Shown in pieces: positions 1-11,040 of a stretch of DNA of 64,000 nt. Source of the stretch: Quercus robur. Taxonomy: Eukaryota > Streptophyta > Magnoliopsida > Fagales > Fagaceae. The position numbers were made by a program, and so were the translations under genes. A model generated the notes under the pieces. The model was not told the origin of the DNA. It was given only the letters and a program-made list of their open reading frames with translations, and searched no databases. Location: the NCBI RefSeq assembly GCF_932294415.1, contig NC_065541.1, positions 33,079,790 through 33,143,789 on the forward strand, in the 5' to 3' direction. How positions within the stretch are numbered: position 1 is the stretch's first letter; each line of letters begins with the position of its first letter.

Positions 1-344
1 TCCTTTGTGGTAATTTTCTTCTCTCTCGCTTTTTGGGTACTAAGATGTTCATTTATTACATGCACTTTTTACTTGCTAATTATGATTCTTATTGCCTTTT
101 GGGTTTCTAAAAAATGATCCAGCTTTGTCCAATTTTAATTTTTTTTTTTTTGGGTTAATTGTAAGCATAATATTAAATTTACGGGTTTTACTAATTATTT
201 GTGTCTAACATTGCCACATCTTCCAATTTTTTTTTTTTTTTTTGGGAAAATTTTCTAGATTCCTCAATGTCTTTCACAATCTGTAAAGAAAGAAACATCG
301 TTGCCACTCCAATAATATCAACGTATTTTCTATCTTTTGACTCA
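1..344. other. AT-rich intergenic DNA, no gene seen
   Basis: AT-rich sequence with several poly-T runs. No coding signal or recognisable element is visible; short open frames here are low-complexity. Confidence 0.5.
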
Positions 345-868
345 AAAAATGATATCAACGTAATTATTGTCTTCCTATATTTTAAATTTGTATAGTTCTT
401 AAGTTGATGTTTTAGTATTGTCTTGATTTTTATATATTATTTTTCTTGATTGATTTCCAAGAGGGAAACTTTCGCAAATGTAACATGTAAAAATTAAATG
501 TTGTTGTTATTTGCTTGATTTTCGTTTAAGTTTTAAAAAGATTTAGCCGCCACAAGCATTAATACTTTTGAAGATTCCTATAAAAAAATCACTTTGAAGA
601 TTAGGACCAATGTCGACTGAATAGGACCGAAGTGGACAGAATGGACTGAACAAGACCAATGCGGATTGATTGGCCGGAATAGGACTAAAGTGGACCAAAG
701 TGGATAGAATGGACCGAATTGGACCATTATGAGGACTGAATGAGATTGAAGTGGACAAAAATAGGACCAATGTGGACCAAATAGGACCAAAGTGGACCAA
801 TTTTGACAAATCCACCATTGGATTACATTCTCATCTTATGTTCTCCATACTTACAAAATTTCTAGAAA
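345..868. repeat. Duplicated unit, copy 1, with GGACCAA-type minisatellite
   Basis: This block has a short leader (345-397) and a longer part (398-868). Positions about 601-800 are a degenerate array of 10-11 bp words such as TAGGACCAA and GTGGACCAA. The leader recurs at 869-932 and the longer part recurs at 3656-4140, with the flanks also matching (for example the GAGGGAAACTTTCG word at 461-474 and 3730-3743). The open frames across the array are repeat artefacts, not genes. Confidence 0.85.
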
Positions 869-932
869 ATTAACTTAAAAAATGATATCAACATAATTAT
901 TGTTTTCCTATATTTTAAATTTGTATAGTTGT
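869..932. repeat. Second copy of the duplicated unit's leader
   Basis: Near-identical to 345-397, including AAAAAATGATATCAAC and TATTTTAAATTTGTATAG. It ends exactly where the solo LTR begins, so it is the left half of the second unit, interrupted by that insertion. Confidence 0.8.
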
Positions 933-3655
933 TGTCGGGGGTGGTTTTTTGCGCGTAGCCATGTGTCTTTTATCGAAGGTGTGACTTTGTTAGGCCCGGA
1001 TTTGTTTTGGGGAGTTCAACCTAGAACTAGACATTAGGCCGCATAGACCAATGGTTTCCGGTGTATTTTTAAGCCTACAAAATAGATAAAGCCCAAAGTC
1101 TTAGAATCATGATAATTGTTGAAATAAAGAAATAATATGCTTATCATGATAGCTTTGATTAGATGGTGAGTTGATGCGTTATTATTATATATATTAAGTG
1201 ATGTCCAATATTAGAAAATAATTAATTAGGTATCAAATGTCCAACAATGGGATGAGTCCAATAGTCCATGTCCAGTTGCGGTTCATGATTCATGTTCAAC
1301 ATAATAAGGTATGTCCGGCAATGGTCCATGTCCAAATAATATATGTCCAATGGTAGTTTATTTCCAAAAAATATGTGTCCAATAGTGGCTCATGTCCAAA
1401 TAATATATGTGCGATAGTGGTAGATCGATTTATGAATATGTATGTTTATTAATGAAGTATTAGTGAGATCATGTTCATTAGATAGTGAGATGATATTAAA
1501 ATAACTTGCATCCGACAGTAATATAATGATGAGTTAACATGTACTTAATAATGTAATCTTGAAAATTGAGAAAGATTGACTTATCTTCACAATTTGTAGC
1601 TCCAGTCGTAGAACAACACTGGACTTATGACGTTTCAGCTGTGCGATAAAACGAGTCCAACGGTACAATACGATATTATGAGTCCTTCCATGGTGACTTC
1701 ATGATTGAAGAGGAAAAATGGGTCCAACTGGAGGGAGAGAGAGCATGTCCAACCATGTGCATAGGTTGGTTAAGTTTATCCCCTTTCATCATGCACTTAA
1801 ATGACTTTCCCCATGTAATGCTCTTTTAGTGTTTTAGTCAAATATGAGTGATGTTGCCTTCCATGAGAATGACTCTTAGCATTGTAAGTTTTTGCCTTTC
1901 ATAGGAAGGGCTTTTAACATTATGAATATATGTCTTCCATGAGAAAGGGCTTTTAGTAATAAGTTCTTAGAAGAGTGTTTGATATATTTTAAGATGTGTG
2001 GAGATGGTAAGAAATATATATATTTTGTGAGATATGGTGTTTGTAATATGTAAAGGAATTATATGTAGATACTTTGTTGGACATGGATCTAGTATACGTA
2101 TACTTTGTGAGACATGGAGTTTAAAGATATATGAGAAGTATGTATGGGTATTTTGTGAGGAATGTGTATGTAAAATATATGGAAGTGTGAGATAGATAAT
2201 ATGAAGGTTGAATATAGTGAATACATGAGATTAAAGATGCTGCTGCAGTGGTCTTTTGTGTTATGACATTGGTTATGTTGCTTTCTAAGAAGTGAGGTAT
2301 TGTAAGGGAAATAGAGAAAGAGATGGAGATGTGTTTATGAGTAGTAAAATGATGATATTTCAGAATAATGGAGTGTGGGAAAGATGAGTAATGGGTAATG
2401 GTGCTGTAATAGATGTGTTGTGTTGTTATCTATGAAGAAGAATTTTGTAAGAGAGATGAAGTATGAGAATGTATATGTGGCAGCCAAATGAAGTTTCAGA
2501 ATAAGGGGGTGAGAGAGGGATGGATGGTGTGTACCCCTGGTGTGTAACTTGGTCCTCTTTATATAGAGCCAAGCATGTAACTAGATTAGAACTAGTTAAA
2601 GGGAAATTTAGCAAATAAGGAAAAATCTTTGACAAAGTAAGTGGTCTCATTAGTGGGATTTTGTTTTTTAGACAAAAGAAGAAAGTTAGAGACTTTAATG
2701 GTGTTAGAGCTGCTGCTACAGCTGTTAGCTGTCAAATGATGCCATTTGAATAATATCTTTTGCTTGGAAGGAAAATATTTGGCATTAAATTCATGGTTTG
2801 GCTAAAAATGGTAAGATAATCCTTATGGGATCCTTACTTCTATTTCTGGTATCATAGTTGGAGCCACTGCAGAATGTGTTGGAGTTGGTGCAGCTTCTGC
2901 ATAAGCTATTTCTGCAGAAGTTGTTTCTGCTTCTGCTGGAGCTGTTGGTATTTTCAGCTAAGTTTTCTCTTTCAGAAAATTATATGCTTAGTCCATATAT
3001 AATTTTGGTAAGTAATAAACTAGTTGGTTGATATTTGATGAAGTTTTAGAGATGTAATTATGGTCTTTTTGTATCTTAACCAAATCTTGGAGAGTAAGGA
3101 GAGCATTTTAATGCTAGATATGAGATATTAATATATATTTAGCCATGTGCTCGGAATTGATTTAGATGATAATAATATAATCTACATGAAATACTATAAT
3201 TACATTTTTAAACTTATATTATATGATGAACATTAATTTTTATGTAAAGAGCATGATGAGTTTTATCATTTTAAGTGTTATGTGGTATGAGAGGCTTACC
3301 AAATGTTACCTATTACACACTAACCTGTTAGAGTTCAGGGAATTAAGGAAGACATGCCAAGCAACATGCTTTCCTTTATCAACTTTGAACCACTGGAGCT
3401 TTATTGAACATACTTCTTGGCCCTCCAAACCACAACTCCCAAAATTCCCCTAATGAGACTCATGAGCTTGGATCATGAGTCAAAAATGAGATGATGTGCT
3501 ATGAGCTGGAACTATGGGCTTTTTTGATGCCTTTTGTGTAAATATCGGCTCTTTTGGGCTTTAAGAAAGGTTTTCCCAAAATCCATGATAATGTTGATGT
3601 GGCACCGGTTGCAAATGGAATGAAGCCATGTGGTGTGAAAAATTTGTCCTCAACA
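933..3655 (+). mobile_element. Solo LTR, 2.7 kb, copy 1
   Basis: The element starts TGTCGGGGGTGG and ends CCTCAACA, the TG..CA signature of an LTR. It is flanked by GTTGT (928-932) and GTTGC (3656-3660), a 5-bp target duplication with one mismatch. No gag-pol sequence is present, so it is a solo LTR. It is collinear with the copy at 59195-61980: shared words include TTTTTAAGCCTACAAAA, AACTGGAGGGAGA, ATCATGCACTTAAATGA and repeated CTTCCATGAGAA motifs. A TATA-like TTTATATAG lies at 2558-2566. At 2.7 kb it is very long for an LTR, as in some Ty3/gypsy lineages. I cannot assign the lineage without internal sequence. Confidence 0.82.
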
Positions 3656-4140
3656 GTTGCTAAGTTGATGTTTAAGTATTGTTATACACATCTTGATTCT
3701 TATATATTATTTTTCTTGATTGATTTCCAAGAGGGAAACTTTCGTAAATCTAACATGTAAAAATTAAATTTTGTTGTTATTTGCTTGGTTTTCATTTAAG
3801 TTTTAAAAAGTTTTAGCCATCACAAGCATTAATACTTTGAAGATTCCTATAAAAAAATCACTTTGAAGATAAGGACCAATGTCGATTGAATAGGATTGAA
3901 GTGAATAGAATGGACCGAATAAGACCAATGTAGATCAATTGACTGGAATAGGACTAAAGTGGACCAAACTGGATAGAATGAACCGAATTGGACCATTATG
4001 TGGACCAAATGGGACTGAAGTGGACAGAATAGGACCAATGTGGACCAAATAGGACCAAAGTGGACCAATTTTGACAAATCCACCATTGGATTACATTTTC
4101 ATCTTATATACTCTATACTTGCAAAATTTCTAAAAAATTA
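3656..4140. repeat. Second copy of the duplicated unit with GGACCAA minisatellite
   Basis: Matches 398-868 throughout, including the flanking words and the GGACCAA array at about 3872-4075. It is the right half of the second unit, separated from its leader (869-932) by the solo LTR. Confidence 0.85.
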
Positions 4141-4425
4141 AATATTAATAGCTTTTTCATCAATAAATTGTTTAAATTCTAAGTTTTTGTAGTTTTAAAT
4201 TATGCATAAAATATAATCTTATAGATCATATAGCAAATAATATCTGATTAGCACAAAATTTGACATGTGTATTAAGAGTGTAAAGAATATGCAATCTAAC
4301 GTTTCAATTTTCAAAATATGTGGTAATGTTAATAATATTGAGTAAGGTTGTAACTTTAAACTACAACTAATTTTGTAGCTACATTTTGCCCTTAAAATTA
4401 TTTGCTTTACATGTCAATGAAAATA

Positions 4426-4635
4426 GGACAAAATTTGACTTTAAACATGTTTAGAGCTTTTGGCTCCAATCACCAATAGGAAGATGATATTTGTCCTTGT
4501 CATATGCAATGTACTTGAATCACTTAACCCAAACAACCAAAAGTCATGTGCATTGCACATAATGGGACACATTTCATCTTCCTATTAGTAGTTAGAGTCC
4601 AAAGTTTGAAACATGTTTAAAGCCAAACTTTTCCC
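4426..4635. mobile_element. Mutator-type foldback MITE
   Basis: A 210-bp element with terminal inverted repeats of about 70 bp: the left arm starts GGACAAAATTTGACTTTAAA and the right arm, read in reverse complement, starts GGGAAAAGTTTGGCTTTAAA. Both arms contain AATAGGAAGATGA. Each side carries a perfect 9-bp duplication, ATGAAAATA (4417-4425 and 4636-4644). Long terminal repeats with 9-bp target duplications are the hallmark of Mutator-like elements. No transposase is encoded, so it is non-autonomous. Confidence 0.85.
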
Positions 4636-4644
4636 ATGAAAATA

Positions 4645-5815
4645 ACTATTATTTTATTAATAACCGATAGTGTTTGTAGCAAGATTTGATACAAAATCAA
4701 TCATAGATAATTTTCGAGATTTTAAAGAACATCAAGTTCCATTTTGATAGATGAGTGAATTGAAATGTATTAAAAAAATGCTTATTTTGTATGTTATGCT
4801 TTCTTAATATAGAATAGACATTAGTTTTGATTTTCATAAACTTCTTTTTGTTGTAAGCTTTGGTCCCATGTTCGAATCCTGGTTCCATCCTTACCTTTTT
4901 CTTAGAAAATTAGAAATATATAATATATGAAGAGATTCGGGCTTGACATCTCCACAAAATGGGTTCGTACACTACTATCTTGTTATTGCCAATTTATGAA
5001 CAAACTTTAGAGCAATATTAACTGGGTGGGTCCCATCATGCACCTCTGACATGGCAGTCCTAAACTTCACCCTTTTATGCTCTTGCTTTAGGAGCATGCA
5101 TGAGAGAGATACACACAAGGGCCGATAGTTTTCTACTCCAATTAAATCTCATCGCATCACATCGCATTGAGAGAGAGAGAAGATCACCGCATCTTTGCAC
5201 TACTAAATCTCATTAGTTAGTGTTGAAGAGGACTTGGATGGAGTTGAAATGGAGGAGGATCACGGCGTCGCCAGTTTTAATGTAAGCGGCAAACATGACG
5301 AGACAGATTTCGAGTGGGGTACCGTACAATGATAAAAGAGGAGGAAGAGAGTGAGGGGGAAGAGAGAGAGCAAATATCAGTCGCTAATGAGATGAGGGAG
5401 AATAGAAGCGAGAGTATAGACTGGGAAAGAGAGTTTCAGTTTGCTTTTTGAGAAAAGTGAGACATAAAAATTTAAAACAATATAAAAATAAGGAAAACAA
5501 TCAAATATTTAACGATAAAAGCAGTGTATAGCAACTAATGTCGAGAGGGGGAGCAACTAATCAGGAGTAGGGGTAAGGATAACAGATAACAGAAATAGAG
5601 GGTGTAAGAAGATTATGGAAACTGGTTAATTACGTATATTACTAGGAACATATAAAAGACAATATGGATATGTGGAATAGAACACAACACAAGATACAAC
5701 AAGCTAAGGGATATTATTAGATTCAACAACTTTTTTACATTAGACATAAGTAACACTAAGAGACATTTTACAACAAGGGCTTTCTTTTTCTTACTTCACT
5801 CTCTCTTGCCTTTTT
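4645..5815. other. Intergenic stretch, no gene seen
   Basis: No supported coding region. A tRNA B-box-like word (GTTCGAATCC, 4870-4879) may be a worn SINE scrap, but no A box or target duplication was found. GA-rich runs occur near 5340-5400. The part nearest 5.8 kb may be leader of the adjacent pararetroviral insert, but I cannot place the boundary. Confidence 0.4.
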
Positions 5816-5831
5816 AGAATTACACAAACTC

Positions 5832-5839
5832 TATTTATA
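5832..5839 (-). promoter_or_regulatory. TATA box of the pararetroviral intergenic region
   Basis: Read on the minus strand this is TATAAATA, in the context GGTCTATAAATAGAG, a good plant TATA box. It lies about 335 bp past the end of the last viral reading frame, where caulimovirids place the promoter of their pregenomic RNA. Activity is unknown. Confidence 0.6.
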
Positions 5840-6174
5840 GACCTCAGAGCTTGAGGATAATGTACAATATACATATCAGGGAAAGTAGGGGTCGGCTTTA
5901 TGGATTTACAAGTGTCCAAAGCATAGTGGCGTGGCTGGATATACATCTTCTTCCAAATAACTTTGCAATGGGTGTTAGGATAAGATCAATAATAATGATC
6001 CTGGATGCTGGGGCTGGAGAACAAGTGTCAGGCGAGGTGGGGGACATATCTGCATTGATGAGCTTATTCAGGCATCTTTCTGACAGGGAGGAGATATGGC
6101 ACTGTTGGGAATAGGAGTGGTACGTTTGAAGACGCTTCTAGGACTTTTAACTCCTTTTTTTTTGTTAAAGATGT

Positions 6175-7010
6175 CTAGTCCCATCCATCTCTTCCTTGGA
6201 ACCATTCTTCATCAATGTCATCATCAGGATCATGATTATGATAGTGCGGGTCATCATATCCAATAAGGGGATTTGGCATTTCCCAATGATCTTCATGTGG
6301 CCATTGTTGCCTACAAACATCTGGACCAGTTGGTATTATTTCAAGAAAAATACCCTTATTAAGGGATTCTGCCATTGTGAGAGCATGATAACAGGATACC
6401 TAAGAAACATCCAAATGTGCGTGGAGAGAACCATCTGAATTAGTAACCCAATACATCTTAGCAGGATGGAAAATTCCTTGTGCTTGAATATTATTCTTGG
6501 AATTAAGCTTGGCAACTAAACAGGCTGAAGTGACTTTGTGGCCAAATTTGGGGTGTTCCGTTTTAGGATACTTTATCCATTCACCATCATGAGCATCATT
6601 TTTCAGAATTTCAAACCAGAACTTATGAAAATATTTATTTCCATGAGGGAAAATATACTTGTAAAATTCTGGTTCAAAATGAAGACACAGGTAATACTCA
6701 TTGAGTAAATACCACATATAGAGATAATGTGCAACCGTCCAATTGGTTATCCAAAATGCAAAAGGGGTTTTCCATGGTTGGTCTATGTCAGGGAAAATAG
6801 CAAGGAAGTGGCATTGGTGCTTTTTAAGGTAATCATGGAGGATTTTAATAATTCTTTTGGATCTGGCTTCAAGGGTCAAGGTCTTGATTTGGTCTTTTAT
6901 TTCTGAGGGAAGGTTTTCTATCAGGCTAAGGGTATCATCAAGATTTGCAGAGGAAGAGCTTGAGGACGAGGATGGATCTGTAATAGGACATACACACAAG
7001 GGTGGAGGAA
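6175..7010 (-). pseudogene. C-terminal domain of the pararetroviral polyprotein, not recognised
   Basis: After the RNase H motif the frame continues for about 270 codons. A Ser-rich and Pro-rich linker (run of eight Ser) is followed by a region rich in Trp, Tyr, His and Phe (for example WKTPFAFWITNW and FPHGNKYFHKFW) and a His/Asp-rich acidic tail. An in-frame stop at about 6400 separates the tail (6175-6375) from the rest. I do not recognise the aromatic domain. Its position suggests a virus-specific extension or a second protein. Confidence 0.55.
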
Positions 7011-7739
7011 TAATAGTGGTATTAAGGACTGGAGGTTTCCTAGAAAGGTAATCAGTGATAAGGTTATCTTTACCTTTAATGTGCTTGACTTGAAAAGACC
7101 ATTGTGAAAACCAATTTGACCATCTGAGTAACTGGGGATATGGGAGCATTTTCCTTTTGAACTGGAGCATCTTAGGAAAGGAAGACATGTCCATTTCTAC
7201 CAAAAAATTATGTCCAAGGAGATGGAACTGAAAATTTTCAATTCCATGTTTGACTGCAAGAATTTCTTTGAAAGTAGAGTGGTAGTGAAGTTCTGAAGGC
7301 TTGAATGCACCACTTTTATAGCCACAAATACTCCTTTTTCCATTAATCTCTTCAAAAAGGGCTGCTGCCCAATATTCATCACTTCATCTGTCTGCAATTT
7401 CCGTTTGCCTGGTTCTAGAACTTGTAAAGGAGGAAGCTTTTTTGATAACCTTTTCAATTGTTGGACCGCTTCTGTGTGAGCAGAGTTCCATTTTGGAGGA
7501 GATTTCTTCAACAATTGGGCCAAACAATTCCTGTATCTGGAGACTTTTGGAATGAAGTCTGACATGTAATTTACAATTTCAAGGAACTGTTGTATCTGCT
7601 TGGCGCTTGTGAGCTTGTCTGGAAATTCACTCAAAGAAGTAGCTATGTGAGGCTGCAAAGTATACTTTCCATCTGAGATATTTACTCCCAAAAAGTCTAT
7701 AGAAGACTGTCCTATGACCATTTTCTTTTCTGAAAGCAT
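7010..7739 (-). pseudogene. Pararetroviral RT connection and RNase H, frameshifted
   Basis: The first part (7739 to about 7370) holds the RT thumb/connection, with the FLG motif in SSIDFLGVNISDG, and the start of RNase H (LQTDE). The frame is then lost and the RNase H end appears in another frame (7203 downward), with the family motif VKHIKGKDN followed by DYLSRKP. At least one frameshift interrupts the RNase H core. Without it the enzyme could not degrade the RNA strand during reverse transcription, so this copy is defective. Confidence 0.8.
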
Positions 7740-7745
7740 TATTCC

Positions 7746-9257
7746 TTAAGATTTTACTAAATTATAAAATTCAGTAAGCAACTTGGTATGGGATTCTTCA
7801 TCTTTTGAGATCAAAAGGATATCATCCACATAGATTAATGCATTGGCCAAAAGTGGTTGGAACAACATTACCATTGCTTTTTGGAATTGGGATGGAGCAT
7901 TTTTTAGGCCAAAAGGCATGACCGTCCATTGGTAGTGGTGGTCTGGGATGCAAAAAGGCGTCTTGCATCTTTCTTCTGGGTGAATTCCTAATTGCCAAAA
8001 TCCTGCTTTAGGGTCAAACTTTGAAAATACATTTGCATTTGAAAGATGCTGGAAAAGAGCACTCTTGTTAGGCAAAGGAAATTTGTCATCTGCAAGAAAG
8101 TGATTAAGATCCTGGTAATTGATTACCAATCTGCCTCGAACTTGCTTAGCATGCTTATTGACATAGAAGGCTTCACATGCCCAGGGAGAAGTTGTAGGTT
8201 CAATGAGGCCTTCGGAAAGGAGAGTAGATAGTTCTTGAGTGGCCAGGGCTAAATATTTTGGGTTCATTCCTCTGTGACTAGCTTTTGTGGGGTTGACATC
8301 TTCATTTTTCTTGAATGGGAGGCATATGAAAAATTTTGGGTTTTTCCACAAAGGATTTGGATTTTTAAGGAGGAATTCAGAATGGCTGTTTGCACAACAG
8401 TCTTTGATAATCTGAAATTTCAAAGGATCAAAGGGGTCAACAGTAAATAAATAGGGTACCTGGGTCCAAGTGAGAAGGTGTTGTTTGTGCATGAGTCCTT
8501 TTGAAGACCATTTAAGACTTGGTATTTGATGAAGGAGGTCAAATCCTATGAGAAGGTCTCTGCCTGTAAGAGGGGATCCAAGAACTTGGTGTTCAATGGT
8601 TAGGGTTGGAAAGATTTTGATGAGGATAGGCTTACTTTTTAGGGTTATAAGGAATGTTTCTCCATTTGCTGCTTTAAACATTTGGTGATGGGGTAGCCAA
8701 AATTCCTCAGGTAAAATTTTTGGATGAAGGATTGTTGCTGCTGCTCCTATATCAAATAAGGCTATCACCGGAATGGGTCTAGAGTAGGTATCAAGGAGAA
8801 GGTGTACTTGGGCTATTGGGGTTGGATTGGTCAGGGGAGCTATAATTGGTTGGGATGTGTAAATGGTTTGGATTTCTAGGTCTGAATCATATTCACTGTC
8901 TGGATCTGAATCTTCTTTCGAAGTAGAATAAGCCATGACTGCCAAAGCTTGAGGGGAGTAATCATCATCCAGGGAAAAGAGTGATTCCACATCCGAGAAA
9001 GGAATATCATCTGCATGGATCTGGGCTTGTTCAAGAAGCTTTGTTGCTTTTTCCTTTTTCGGGCAATTTTTTGCAAGATGACTTGGTCTTTTGCATACAA
9101 AGCAGACTTTCGAAGTTTTTCCTTTAAATTGCTTCCTTCTAAGAAACTTCCATTTTTTCTTCTTGAAAGTTTTTTTCTTTTTTCCTGCATAATGTCTCTT
9201 CTTTCCAAAATATTTTTTGAAATGATCTCTTTTTTTTTTTTCTGTGGACAGGCACAA
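7746..9257 (-). pseudogene. Pararetroviral zinc knuckle, aspartic protease and reverse transcriptase
   Basis: An open stretch of 503 codons. A zinc knuckle CX2CX4HX4C lies at residues 52-65 (C52, C55, H60, C65), normally the capsid C-terminus. The retropepsin-like protease is centred on residues 155-245, but its active site reads D-I-G at 169-171 where a functional enzyme has D-S/T-G. The RT covers about 340-503, with FSKFD (D415) and YVDD at 476-479, the catalytic aspartates. A stop codon follows directly, before the thumb. The open stretch begins next to a homopolymer run (about 9230-9240) where the frame changes from the capsid frame. Confidence 0.88.
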
Positions 9258-9823
9258 TTTTCCTCATAGCACTTTATCTGCAAGTCTTTTCTCCTACAAT
9301 TGTCTTTAAGTTTGCTATGGACCTTGTCAATTTCGGAAAGAAATTTCCTCTGATTACAGAGTTTTTCCAGAGCAATGAGCACATGCTGATAAATTTCTCC
9401 CAAGGAAGCTTGTTGCAGAGTTATTTTTTGGAGATTCATCATATGGAGAGTTTCATCTCCTAATGGTTCAGGAAGGGAGTTGAGAAAAGTATGCTTGGCG
9501 TTAACATCATCCATACCATTAAAAGAGTAGTATCTCCTTGACATTCTGTCAAAATGTTTCTCTAAATCTTTCCTTTCAAATGAGCAACATTTCATCAAGA
9601 GGAATTCTTCTCGGGCTACTTCTGTGTAATGAGTCACTGAGCTAAGAAATTCATTATGGACAATTGTGAAAAAATCTTCCAACGTGTTGCATTGGGCTGC
9701 CTGTCTTTGTCTGTATTCTCCTAGATTGATCCACCATTCTCTTAGTCTTCCTGTAATCCTTGCCACAAATTTAGCAATAATCTGGGCAACAGTGGCATTC
9801 GGGGCTTGAAGTTCAGCAATACA
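8876..9823 (-). pseudogene. Pararetroviral capsid-like domain
   Basis: About 200 codons of helical gag/capsid-like sequence, with REWWINLGEYRQRQ near the start and the pattern FLNSLPEPLG further on, followed by a Lys-rich basic tail. An in-frame stop at 9824-9826 cuts it from the proline-rich region. The last 380 bp overlap the zinc-knuckle frame, the result of a frameshift at a homopolymer rather than a real overlapping gene. The role would be packaging of viral nucleic acid. Confidence 0.7.
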
Positions 9824-10528
9824 CTAGGAATACATGCTAAAGATCTCATCATGCCATCTGGAAGGAGGAGCATTATCTAGGGTGAACAAATGTTTTGAAT
9901 CTGTAGTTGGCGAGTAAGCCAACCTTGTTTGGTATTCTGGGAGAAAGGGTGGTGGAGGAAAAATTGGTGGAGGGGATGGAGGCTTTTTAGGACAAAGAAC
10001 ATCATCTTCTTCTACTTTTGGTTCATCATTCGCCATAAGCACCTCTTCCAGGCCAAGGTTAGACAAATCTAGGTCAGTATCCTCAATTATTGGAAGCACT
10101 AGAGGTTCTCTTGAGTCATTAAGGGTGAGGGTTTTTAGGAATGATGAAATTGGATTTGGGGGATTAGGGTCCACAGCCAACATGTTCATATCTGGGGGTC
10201 TTGAAGAAGCACCAACAGTTGGATCTGGGGATTGGTATATTTGTTCTTTATCTTTTTTCATGGGAGAAATGTCATTTTGAAGGCTAGCTTGTGGTTCTAG
10301 TTGGGGTGGAATTGGATTTGTAATACTGGGGAAAATTCCACTTGGTCTAAAAGGATTATGATTAGGATGTGTCATGACTAATGGTTGTAGGTTTTGAAAA
10401 GGAGAAGCTGGTAAGAATGGTGAGGTCAGAGGCATGGCTAGATCTTTACATAATAATTGTCGTGGCTGGTAGGGTGTATGAACATGCATTGGGAGAATCT
10501 GAGTAGCTTCTTTCTGTGGACCTTCCAT
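9824..10528 (-). pseudogene. Proline-rich linker of the pararetroviral polyprotein
   Basis: Open for 234 codons and very rich in proline (PPSPPPIFPPPPFLPE), with an acidic stretch (EPKVEEDDV). It is in the same frame as the coiled-coil segment before it and the capsid after it, separated only by stop codons, so it was one polyprotein. No enzymatic motif is seen. A 34-bp piece of it (about 10003-10036) reappears inverted at 12162-12197. Confidence 0.65.
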
Positions 10529-10540
10529 AGATTAGAGTTG

Positions 10541-10948
10541 TAGCAGCAACTGCTTTTTCTCTTTTTCTTTTTGTCCAATAAGAGGAAAGGAGACAAACAA
10601 GTCCTTGACTGTAGAAGCAATGATTGCCAATTCCTGTTCAACTGCCTTGATTTTCTTCTTCAAATCTTCAATAAGAGAATTGGAAGATGAAAAAGTATGA
10701 GTAACTGCTTCAGCCCTCTTTTGCTAGTTATCCAAGATTTTTGAAAGGGCTTTGTTTTGTGCTACAACATTTTCCACTTGCCAGTTTAAAGTTGCTTTTG
10801 CCGAAGAGACCTGTTTCTTGGCTCCATCTAAATTAGTTCCAACATGATTTTTTATTTTCCAGACATGTTTGGTATTGGTTTGGGGGTGGTCAAAGCTTTC
10901 TAATGGAGGAAAGTTCTGAGAATAGGAAGGCAAGGCTTGGTTAAACAT
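10541..10948 (-). pseudogene. Coiled-coil segment of the pararetroviral polyprotein
   Basis: The frame from 10948 encodes charged, heptad-like sequence (SSAKATLNWQVENVVAQNK and, past an in-frame stop at 10724, SLIEDLKKKIKAVEQELA). Coiled coils in this position are typical of the virion-associated or assembly regions of caulimovirids. That role is inferred from position and composition only. Confidence 0.5.
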
Positions 10949-11040
10949 GTAACAGGGGGAAGGTTCTTGTTTTTGAGTTTGTCCAGTAGGAAGGGGTTGG
11001 TATTTTGAGTTTTGGGGAATAACTTTCTGGTAGTATGGGA

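Noticed and set aside
543..818. Open frames with repeated FGPxWSTLVLF on the minus strand
   Set aside because: They are translations of the GGACCAA minisatellite; the same happens at 3847-4086.
4840..4900. tRNA gene suggested by GTTCGAATCC
   Set aside because: Only a B-box-like word; no cloverleaf partner arms or A box could be found nearby.
5851..6114. 87-codon plus-strand frame beside the pararetrovirus
   Set aside because: It lies antisense to the viral intergenic region, has no recognisable domain, and starts just past the viral TATA box read on the other strand.
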